From assembly GCA_903934275.1 (NCBI GenBank), contig CAIZNF010000378.1, forward strand, positions 1 through 5,608: a stretch of 5,608 nt of DNA. Direction: 5' to 3'. The position numbers were made by a program, and so were the translations under genes. This document shows, piece after piece, positions 1-4,849 of the stretch (its first letter is position 1; each line of letters begins with the position of its first letter). The notes under the pieces were generated by a model. That model had not been told where the DNA came from and did no database searches. It saw only the letters and a list, made by a program, of their open reading frames with translations. The DNA comes from an uncultured Nitrosomonadales bacterium (lineage in GTDB: Bacteria; Pseudomonadota; Gammaproteobacteria; Burkholderiales; Gallionellaceae).

Positions 1-53
1 ACCTGCACCCATCCATCAGGTGCGATTCTCTCGTCATCCAAATATAATTTCAT
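1..53 (-). CDS. Partial gene, N-terminus only: receiver-fold-like small protein
   Basis: Only the first 17 codons and two bases are inside the window; the rest lies beyond the left edge. They read MKLYLDDERIAPDGWVQ. The ATG at 51-53 is preceded by GGAG (60-63 on this strand) at a 6-nt spacing, a better ribosome binding site than that of the upstream sir2 gene. It begins 24 nt after the sir2 stop, so the two are probably co-transcribed. From memory, the pattern M-K-(L/I)-(Y/F)-L-D-D-x-R-x-x-P-x-G-W is typical of small proteins annotated as 'cyclic-phosphate processing receiver domain', where the paired Asp residues after strand 1 form the acidic pocket of a receiver fold. That function is itself a prediction. 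The real start is well supported; the family is a recognition from only 17 residues. Confidence 0.6.
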   Translation of the reverse strand, partial: MKLYLDDERIAPDGWVQ

Positions 54-59
54 AAAATA

Positions 60-63
60 CTCC
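60..63 (-). promoter_or_regulatory. Ribosome binding site (GGAG) of the left-edge gene
   Basis: GGAG on the minus strand, 6 nt before the ATG at 51-53, in the 24-nt gap after the sir2 stop. It decides that a real gene starts here although only 17 codons are visible. Confidence 0.6.
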
Positions 64-77
64 AGAGAGTTCAGAGG

Positions 78-908
78 TCATAGTTCCAACAACGCCTGCT
101 GAATTCCCTGCATTCCTTCTAGCGCAGCCATCGCCAAGCCAACGCTTCCAGGCTGGCTGACTGAAAATTCCCTTGGATTGATGCGTATCATCGGTGCCTT
201 GGTTCGCGCGCCCATCATACGTGCGCTCGGAATAGCCGATCCCGCCCCCAATTCTATAACCAATAACCGCTCGACCTTTTTCAGCCAATCTTCCAACCCT
301 TGCCGCTGCCGCACCATACGCTGGTCGTTCCAATTCCAGTCGTTGAACATCAATATGTTCGGGCGCGCGATTCCGCCACATTTTGGACAGCGAGGCATTG
401 GTGAAAGAAGCAAACAGCATTCGTCATCGGTCTTTGGCTTAAAAGCATCTGCCCGCCATATATCGTCGATGCAGTTCTTCATGCATTGCAGAAAATGGAT
501 GGAGCCGTGAACTTCGCAGATTCTGTAAGGATCGTACCCAGCCTTCTGGAACTGCCCGTCCACATTGCTGGTGAATACAAACATGCCATCCGAAATATTG
601 CCGCCAATCTCACGCAATACCTCAAACCCTTGGTGAGGAACAGCCTCGCGATACAGGTTCAGGCGATGCCCATAAAAACCCCACGCCAGCTTTGGGTTCT
701 CGTAGAACGTCGCGGGGCTGGCAATATCCGAAAAACTCATCCTCTGTTTTCCAAGAGCGGGGTAATGGTTCCATAGCCCTTCATTGCCCCTAAAATCCGG
801 CAAGCCGGAATCTACGCCCATTCCAGCACCGGCTGTTACCAGCAGCCCCGTAGCGGAAGAAATCAGCTCGGCGCATCGTCTAAAATCTGATTTACTTATA
901 TTCATCAT
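78..908 (-). CDS. Sir2-family NAD-dependent protein deacylase (sirtuin)
   Basis: A 276-residue sirtuin, expected to be a cytoplasmic enzyme that removes acyl groups from lysine using NAD+ and releases nicotinamide and O-acyl-ADP-ribose. The NAD-binding motif GAGMGVDSGLPDFRG is at 27-41. TSNVDGQFQKAG at 113-124 carries the Asn and Asp that contact nicotinamide and ribose. EVHGS at 132-136 holds the catalytic His134. A zinc ribbon is formed by C142, C146, C174 and C177. RPNILMFND (182-190) precedes the peptide-binding strand, GAGSAIPSA (221-229) is the second Rossmann loop and INP is at 243-245. All key residues are present, so it should be active. The start is MM at 903-908 with only a weak GGA upstream. 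It lacks the long N-terminal extensions and alpha-helical fusions of many antiphage SIR2 NADases, so it looks like a true deacylase. It is divergent from a WYL regulator and followed by a small receiver-like gene. The substrate cannot be told from sequence. Confidence 0.93.
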   Translation of the reverse strand: MMNISKSDFRRCAELISSATGLLVTAGAGMGVDSGLPDFRGNEGLWNHYPALGKQRMSFSDIASPATFYENPKLAWGFYGHRLNLYREAVPHQGFEVLREIGGNISDGMFVFTSNVDGQFQKAGYDPYRICEVHGSIHFLQCMKNCIDDIWRADAFKPKTDDECCLLLSPMPRCPKCGGIARPNILMFNDWNWNDQRMVRQRQGLEDWLKKVERLLVIELGAGSAIPSARMMGARTKAPMIRINPREFSVSQPGSVGLAMAALEGMQGIQQALLEL

Positions 909-926
909 ACGTGTCCAAGTTGGTTG

Positions 927-942
927 ACAATGATCGCATTGT
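927..942. promoter_or_regulatory. Perfect inverted repeat, candidate operator over the sir2 -10
   Basis: ACAATG-ATCG-CATTGT: two perfect 6-bp arms around a 4-bp spacer, centred about 26 bp upstream of the sir2 start. On the minus strand the right arm overlaps TACAAT, the best -10-like hexamer for sir2, so a protein bound here would block that promoter. It could instead be a chance palindrome; the -35 is poor. Confidence 0.35.
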
Positions 943-1023
943 AGAAGGCATGCGCGTCATTTTATGTTGCACTCAAACATGCGCGAACAACTGAGTATTA
1001 GATTGCACATACGCTAACAATGA

Positions 1024-1037
1024 ATGAAGCACTTCAT
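1024..1037. repeat. Perfect inverted repeat ATGAAG-CA-CTTCAT
   Basis: Two exact 6-bp arms with a 2-bp spacer, near the middle of the divergent intergenic region. Six-base arms with a short gap fit the site of a dimeric winged-helix regulator such as the adjacent WYL protein, but its sequence differs from the other repeats in this region, so a shared operator is not shown. Confidence 0.3.
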
Positions 1038-1060
1038 CGACTTCACCATATTTACGATAA

Positions 1061-1076
1061 GTGAGTAGAATCTCAC
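1061..1076. repeat. Inverted repeat GTGAG-N6-CTCAC
   Basis: Exact 5-bp arms with a 6-bp spacer, about 100 bp before the WYL-regulator start. It is a possible binding site or weak hairpin, and short enough to arise by chance. Confidence 0.25.
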
Positions 1077-1099
1077 CTGTTCGCGTCACACCGCGTCGC

Positions 1100-1120
1100 A
1101 GTCGGAAGTTATATTCGACT
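1100..1120. promoter_or_regulatory. Imperfect AT-centred palindrome, candidate WYL autoregulation site
   Basis: AGTCG at 1100-1104 is mirrored by CGACT at 1116-1120, with an AT-rich centre. Seven of ten positions pair across the 21-bp element. A second CGACT follows at 1124-1128. It covers TTATAT (1109-1114), a plausible -10 for the WYL gene starting at 1177, so it is placed well for autoregulation. The -35 is not convincing. Confidence 0.3.
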
Positions 1121-1165
1121 TTTCGACTACATAGCCTGACGCCATGAATACGACACCCACCCCAA

Positions 1166-1179
1166 CGAGCGACATTATG
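1166..1179 (+). promoter_or_regulatory. Start region of the WYL gene shared with its paralogue
   Basis: CGAGCGACATTATG, with GAG 7 nt before the ATG. The same block, CGAGCAACATAATG, lies at 2198-2211 before the downstream paralogue. Its conservation places both starts and shows that the duplication reached upstream of the coding region. Confidence 0.65.
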
Positions 1180-2184
1180 CAATCTCAAAACGACACACTG
1201 CTGCGCCAATTGGCGATGCTCAGGCATATCCCACAACATCCGCGCCAAGTCACCGCACGCGAATTGACCGAGCGAGTGGAAGCTGAAGGGTTCGAGGTGA
1301 GCAAGCGCACTGTGGAGCGCGACTTGCTCTCGCTGTCTGAAATCTTTCCGCTGCTTTCAAATGAACGCTCGCGCCCGTATGGATGGAGTTGGAGTAAAGA
1401 TGCCGAAGCATTTGCATTGCCCGGTATGTCGCCGCTACAAGCATTGACGCTAGAGCTTGCGCATGACCATTTGGCCACTTTGTTACCCGCCGGTTTGCTC
1501 GACACCCTTGCACCGTACTTCAAATGCGCAGAGGGCGTTTTATCCAGCGGCGATGGGGTCAAAAAGTTGGCGAGCTGGCGCAAAAAAGTTGCCATCGTGC
1601 CGCCCAATCAGCCCTTGATTCCACCGAACTATCCAGAAGAAATCATTGAAGCGGTGCATTCCGCATTACTGTCTGAACAGCAATTGGAAATCAGTTACGC
1701 ATCTCGCGAGCAAGGTGAAACAAAAACCTACCCGGTTCATCCGCTGGGAATTGTGCAACGCGGCGCGGTCACCTATCTGGTTGCCACGTTATATGGCTAC
1801 ACGGACATTCGCTTACTTGCTGTGCACCGCATCCAATCGGCGCAAGTGTTGGATCAGCCCGCAAAAACGCCAAAGAAATTTGATCTGGCGGAATTCATCC
1901 GCGAAGGCGCATTCGGCTTTGAAGAAAGTGGTGAAATAAAACTGGTAGTACGCTTCACCGCACCTGCTGCCGAACATCTGCGCGAAACGCCGCTGTCTCT
2001 CGATCAACAGATAGAACCAGATAAAGCAGATTGGGTGCGCTTGCAAGCCACCGTGCCAGACACCGCGCAATTACGGTGGTGGCTGCTGGGGTTTGCGGAT
2101 CAGGTGGAAGTGCTGGAGCCGAAATCGTTGCGCATAGAGTTTGTAGAAATGACACAATCGCTTCATGGCATTTACCATCCGTAA
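1177..2184 (+). CDS. WYL-domain transcriptional regulator (HTH-WYL-WCX)
   Basis: A 335-residue cytoplasmic DNA-binding regulator. The N-terminal winged helix covers about 1-76, with the recognition helix SKRTVERDLLSL at 42-53. A linker and helical region follow, then a WYL domain at about 155-225 with the signature strand TYLVAT (199-204; Thr replaces the usual Trp) and RLLAVHRI (212-219). A WCX domain occupies about 250-325, containing RWWLLGFADQVEVLEP. WYL domains bind nucleotide or nucleic-acid ligands and often control defence or DNA-damage genes. I chose ATG 1177 over the longer ATG 1144 because 1177 has GAG 7 nt upstream, and because CGAGCGACATTATG matches CGAGCAACATAATG at the next, duplicated gene in 12 of 14 bases. 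It is divergent from sir2, whose promoter it may control (inference). Confidence 0.92.
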   Translation: MQSQNDTLLRQLAMLRHIPQHPRQVTARELTERVEAEGFEVSKRTVERDLLSLSEIFPLLSNERSRPYGWSWSKDAEAFALPGMSPLQALTLELAHDHLATLLPAGLLDTLAPYFKCAEGVLSSGDGVKKLASWRKKVAIVPPNQPLIPPNYPEEIIEAVHSALLSEQQLEISYASREQGETKTYPVHPLGIVQRGAVTYLVATLYGYTDIRLLAVHRIQSAQVLDQPAKTPKKFDLAEFIREGAFGFEESGEIKLVVRFTAPAAEHLRETPLSLDQQIEPDKADWVRLQATVPDTAQLRWWLLGFADQVEVLEPKSLRIEFVEMTQSLHGIYHP

Positions 2185-2208
2185 CAACACTATCTATCGA
2201 GCAACATA

Positions 2209-2763
2209 ATGAAATCTCAGAATGACACTCTGCTAAGAATTTTAATCATGCTTCGGCATATCCCCAAACATCCGAGCCAAATAACAGCAAAGGATCTTCA
2301 CAGGAAATTGGAAGCGGACTTGTTTAAAGTCAGCAAGCGCACGGTGGAGCGCGACCTACTCTCACTGTCTGACGTGTTTTCCCTTATTTCCAATGAACGC
2401 TCTATCCCTTACGGATGGAGTTGGAGCAAAGATGCCACCCCTCAATTCGAGGGAGTTAAGCAATTACTCATGAAGACTCGCAACATTGAAAGCGATTTAA
2501 GCGATTACGAAACCAAAGTTTTTGGTGAAGGTGTTTTCTGTTTCTCGGATAAACTGATTGAAGAAACTCGCATTGCCTTGGACGATGTGCCGCTCACATT
2601 GGATGGCGCTCTTCACATGAAAAGCAGCAATGGCTGCTTTGGAAAAATCAGTTTAGAAATTATGTTGGCGAAAAAATTGTTAATCGAGGATAAGGTAATT
2701 GACGCTGGTTACCACTATACATCTGCAGACGAATTGATTGCAGCAGGATGGGCGATTGATTAA
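2209..2763 (+). CDS. HTH protein paralogous to the WYL regulator, with an unrelated C-terminus
   Basis: 184 residues. Positions 1-76 align without gaps to the upstream WYL regulator at about 56 of 76 identities (hand count), including an identical VSKRTVERDL recognition-helix core and the SWSKDA end. After residue 76 all similarity stops: there is no WYL or WCX domain. The remaining ~108 residues are a compact soluble sequence I do not recognise, with ALDDVPLTLDGALHMK and SNGCFGKISLEIMLAKKLL as distinctive stretches and DELIAAGWAID at the end. An internal ATG at 2470 (Met88, MKTRNIESDL) could be the original start of a separate 97-residue protein, so this may be a gene fusion made when the HTH exon-like block was copied upstream. 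It may bind the same DNA sites as the WYL protein and compete with it (inference). The 24-nt gap after the WYL stop suggests co-transcription. Confidence 0.85.
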   Translation: MKSQNDTLLRILIMLRHIPKHPSQITAKDLHRKLEADLFKVSKRTVERDLLSLSDVFSLISNERSIPYGWSWSKDATPQFEGVKQLLMKTRNIESDLSDYETKVFGEGVFCFSDKLIEETRIALDDVPLTLDGALHMKSSNGCFGKISLEIMLAKKLLIEDKVIDAGYHYTSADELIAAGWAID

Positions 2764-2768
2764 AAGCG

Positions 2769-2797
2769 GGGGAAGGGCGATGAGACACCCGAACCCC
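2769..2797 (-). terminator. Candidate hairpin terminator for the leftward operon
   Basis: GGGG (2769-2772) and GGG (2775-2777) can pair with CCCC (2794-2797) and CCC (2788-2790), with a small internal loop and a 10-base hairpin loop. Read on the minus strand it is followed by a short T run (rc of 2761-2765). It lies 15 nt after the stop of the 60-residue minus-strand gene, between convergent genes. The T run is short, so termination may be partial. Confidence 0.4.
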
Positions 2798-2812
2798 AAC
2801 CATGACATCCAG

Positions 2813-2995
2813 CTATTTTTGTTTTAGTGAAACTAACTCAAAGCGCCTATCTTTGCTATCAGGGTTCCTTTTTCTTAATTCTGCAAGAGCATTTGTTTCG
2901 CTCTCAGCCTCAACAGTTGCCGTGATAGGGCCTGATTTACTAGTGCCCGCAGCATTTGTTATGTAATATGCAATCTCATATTTATGCTTTGCCAT
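2813..2995 (-). CDS. Small protein of unknown function, 60 residues
   Basis: A 60-residue, strongly charged soluble protein beginning MAKHKYEIAYYITNAAG and ending in a basic tail. I do not recognise the family. The pattern suggests two beta strands (YEIAYYIT; GPITATVEAE), a helix (SETNALAELRKRNP) and a last strand (RRFELVSL), i.e. a small beta-beta-alpha-beta fold. There is no signal peptide, membrane segment or Cys pair. I chose ATG 2993-2995 because GGGAG (3005-3009) lies 9 nt upstream; a longer frame from 3025 has no better site. It is the last gene of the leftward run and directly follows the DnaB-like fragment. Real coding is likely given the ribosome binding site and fold-like pattern. 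Confidence 0.65.
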   Translation of the reverse strand: MAKHKYEIAYYITNAAGTSKSGPITATVEAESETNALAELRKRNPDSKDRRFELVSLKQK

Positions 2996-3026
2996 TTGTA
3001 CTATCTCCCATGGAATCCCACCCAAT

Positions 3027-3239
3027 TTAGGTGGCTAACCTTTTAAATGCAGCGGAACGGCGCTGCCCCGTTATTACTTTTTTAAACCTGCCATGATTTA
3101 TTTCTTCTAAGTTTCCACACCATCCATCGAACTTAAATTCAAATGCACCCACAGGCCCTTCATAATTCTTTGCAATAATAATATCTGCCGTCCCTATATC
3201 CTCTGATTTCGGTATGGTGCTTCCTTGTCCACATGGCAA
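3027..3239 (-). pseudogene. C-terminal remnant of a DnaB-like replicative helicase
   Basis: The frame has no convincing start: the only early start codon is a TTG at 3237-3239 inside the preceding gene. From codon 12 it reads SEDIGTADIIIAKNYEGPVG, which closely follows the end of DnaB (from memory, SEDKGTAEIIIAKQRNGPIG). In DnaB this is the last strand-loop region after the RecA-like ATPase core, involved in ATP-site completion at the subunit interface. Walker A, Walker B and DNA-binding loops are absent, so it cannot be a helicase. The preceding gene ends, in another frame, with VDKEAPY, at the spacing where DnaB has its RDExY segment just before this motif, so a one-base frameshift may separate the two halves. 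About 25 residues follow the usual DnaB end before the stop. Best read as a decayed fragment. Confidence 0.55.
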
Positions 3240-4174
3240 TACCCCGCGTCGCTAATCACATCAAACACCCTGATGCATTCGTCCACAAAACCATCCAACG
3301 AGTCCATTGCTGTGATGTCATCGAGTGTTAGCCGACGGCCAAAGAATAGCCAGCTTTGGAGCATATCCGGTGTGGTTTGCCATGCCTTTTCGGCAGTGAC
3401 GGGTTCCTTGAAATCTTCGGTTGGTTCAGCATAGCCACCCAAGGTACCGAAGGTGGCATTGAATAGTTCTTGCTCGCAAAATACTTTTTCGTAAAACGCT
3501 TCGTATTCATTGACACACTCAGTAATGATTCCGTGTTCGTTGCGAAAATCAAAACCCAGCCCAATGGATACTCCCCAGGGGCAAGGAAACTTGTCACTTG
3601 GCGGGCAGGCATCAAATCTGACGTAAAGTTGTTTTCTGCCGGATCGGCCTTGAGTGTAGCTAAAGACCTGATGAGGGAGTACACGAAAATCCATCTCAAA
3701 CTCATACAGCCCGCCACTGCGCATGGCGAGTGCAACCACAAATTCGCGGGTAACTCTGACAAAGTCGTCGCTGATCTTGCCTGCTTCGTGCAACTCTGAA
3801 AGACGCAGCCTGAACCCATCGCGTGGAGGCATCAAGACAGAGCCATATTTATTCAATTTCATGAGCGCATCCAATTTTGCGAGCTCATTAAAAAATACGC
3901 TATCAAAACTTCTCATGCCTGCGTCTACCCAATCTGGTGAGGAAATAATTACACTCTCATCTCTTCCCCTGGTTTCTCCAGTCAACATTCTCCGCATACC
4001 TCGATCATCCTTGGGCGTGACAACATCGCCTTCCATCGCCTCAAGCATGCTTGCGGCACGGCTATAATTTATGCGAAATGTGCGCTGAACCAATGAAATT
4101 GAAGGTGTGCATGTTTCAATCACCATTTGTTTTACTGCTTCGAACAGCGGGTCATGCCCTGCTTCGTGGTTCAT
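3194..4174 (-). CDS. FtsK-gamma domain protein with an unknown C-terminal domain
   Basis: 326 residues from ATG 4172-4174, chosen because AAGGA (4181-4185) lies 6 nt upstream; the frame is open further to a TTG at 4252, which has no ribosome binding site. Residues ~8-64 match the FtsK gamma winged helix: DPLFEAVKQMV, then SISLVQRTFRINYSRAASML, EAM and VVTP. In FtsK this domain reads KOPS (GGGNAGGG) and touches XerD. Here there is no FtsK motor or membrane part. The remaining ~240 residues are not recognised; distinctive parts are MPPRDGFRLRLSELHEAGKI, CPPSDKFPCPWGVSIGLGFD, FGTLGGYAEP and SLDGFVDECIRVFDVI. There are no clear nuclease or ATPase motifs. The last residues may come from a fused DnaB fragment. 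It follows the Trp-rich gene in the same reading frame, and may recognise chromosomal orientation sites or simply bind DNA. Confidence 0.8.
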   Translation of the reverse strand: MNHEAGHDPLFEAVKQMVIETCTPSISLVQRTFRINYSRAASMLEAMEGDVVTPKDDRGMRRMLTGETRGRDESVIISSPDWVDAGMRSFDSVFFNELAKLDALMKLNKYGSVLMPPRDGFRLRLSELHEAGKISDDFVRVTREFVVALAMRSGGLYEFEMDFRVLPHQVFSYTQGRSGRKQLYVRFDACPPSDKFPCPWGVSIGLGFDFRNEHGIITECVNEYEAFYEKVFCEQELFNATFGTLGGYAEPTEDFKEPVTAEKAWQTTPDMLQSWLFFGRRLTLDDITAMDSLDGFVDECIRVFDVISDAGYCHVDKEAPYRNQRI

Positions 4175-4180
4175 TTCATA

Positions 4181-4185
4181 TCCTT
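4181..4185 (-). promoter_or_regulatory. Ribosome binding site deciding the FtsK-gamma gene start
   Basis: AAGGA on the minus strand, 6 nt before ATG 4172-4174. It favours a 326-residue protein over the 352-residue frame from the TTG at 4252. Confidence 0.6.
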
Positions 4186-4269
4186 CTGGTGTTTTCCCAT
4201 CAGGTGCGTATTTAGCACCCTGAGTGTGCCAAGCTGTGTCGTAGTCAGGCAAATCATTCAGCTTTGATT

Positions 4270-4286
4270 CTCAACTCAACTCAACT
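4270..4286. repeat. Pentanucleotide tandem repeat (CTCAA)3.4 at a stop codon
   Basis: Three full copies of CTCAA plus two bases. On the minus strand (TTGAG units) it encodes the final residues VELS and the TGA stop of the Trp-rich gene. Losing one unit would replace the last residue and add a few more; gaining one would leave the stop unchanged. Confidence 0.75.
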
Positions 4287-4849
4287 AAACAATTCGTGAT
4301 GCCTTCCGCGCCACCGTCATAAGCTGGCGTTCCATCTAAGCGTTTAAGCTCTTGCAAGAGGATCAGCGCCCGATCCGGTTTGTCCAATTCGCTTTCATCC
4401 CGTATCAACTGTGCCCATGTAGAACCTCTATTGCCAGTCCCGGATATTTGTAGCCAGCGTGCAGGAGCGAGTTTTTCATTGACCCATTTCAGGAAGGGAT
4501 CGAATAGATGATCCTGCCATAGCGCCTCTCGGCTTGGGAAGATCGAAGCGGACTCACCGCTATGATCCCAACAACACCTGCATTTGTAGCCATCCGGCGT
4601 GTGGTATATCCATACATCCAAGTCGATTATCATGTCCCACCAATGCCCTTGCCAATTAACATGGACGGCGAGCTCATCACCCGAAAGCCAGATGGAAAGG
4701 CAATCTGGGTAATCTTGAAAAATAAGTTCCACACCCTTGGCAGTGATTTTTGTCAGGCGGATAGGCACCTCGAATCGGGTGTGGTTCTGGTTGAACCAGC
4801 GTACAAAAGCACGCTGTATGCGTGGGCGCGGAAGCCGTTTTATGGGCAT
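4271..4849 (-). CDS. Tryptophan-rich protein of unknown function
   Basis: 192 residues, unrecognised. It holds 11 Trp (for example W70-W71 in GHWWDMIIDLDVW), far above average, and a Cys/His cluster C90, C92, C93, H96 (CRCCWDH) that could bind metal. The basic N-terminus (MPIKRLPRPRIQR) leads into a short amphipathic stretch, AFVRWFNQN. FDPFLKWVNEKLAPARWLQI and STWAQLIRD form the C-terminal half, where Trp residues alternate with charged ones, as in a mostly beta fold followed by helices. There is no signal peptide or transmembrane segment. The start has GAGG (4858-4861) 8 nt upstream, and it overlaps the 3' end of the FtsA-like gene by 10 nt, so translation is probably coupled. It precedes the FtsK-gamma gene in the same frame, separated by a single TGA. 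Confidence 0.75.
   Translation of the reverse strand: MPIKRLPRPRIQRAFVRWFNQNHTRFEVPIRLTKITAKGVELIFQDYPDCLSIWLSGDELAVHVNWQGHWWDMIIDLDVWIYHTPDGYKCRCCWDHSGESASIFPSREALWQDHLFDPFLKWVNEKLAPARWLQISGTGNRGSTWAQLIRDESELDKPDRALILLQELKRLDGTPAYDGGAEGITNCLVELS

Larger units (their letters stand above)
909..1176. other. Divergent intergenic region between sir2 and the WYL regulator
   Basis: 268 bases between two divergent start codons, expected to hold both promoters. I see no strong sigma-70 pair for either gene. The best elements are a TACAAT -10-like hexamer for sir2 (938-943, minus strand) without a convincing -35, and an AT-rich TTATAT at 1109-1114 ahead of the WYL gene. Several short inverted repeats listed separately fall here. 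A minus-strand open frame covering 973-1248 was considered and not called. Confidence 0.7.

Noticed and set aside
34..420. Minus-strand 128-codon open frame within sir2
   Set aside because: It is a shifted frame inside a clear sirtuin coding sequence and has low-complexity composition typical of shadow frames.
78..908. Reading the sirtuin as an antiphage SIR2 NADase effector
   Set aside because: The protein is a compact 276-residue enzyme with the full deacylase zinc ribbon and no partner effector domain such as an Argonaute, STAND or TPR region visible.
1144..1176. Longer start for the WYL regulator at ATG 1144
   Set aside because: No ribosome binding site precedes it, and the duplicated downstream gene shows the conserved start block at the position equivalent to 1177.
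973..1248. A 91-codon minus-strand open frame across the intergenic region and the start of the WYL gene
   Set aside because: It overlaps the well-supported WYL start on the other strand and has no good ribosome binding site. Its C-terminal part looks mildly protein-like, so it could be an old remnant, but I cannot support it as a gene.
4175..4252. N-terminal extension of the FtsK-gamma protein from a TTG at 4252
   Set aside because: The TTG lacks a ribosome binding site while ATG 4172-4174 has AAGGA at 6 nt. The extension reads protein-like, so it stays possible.
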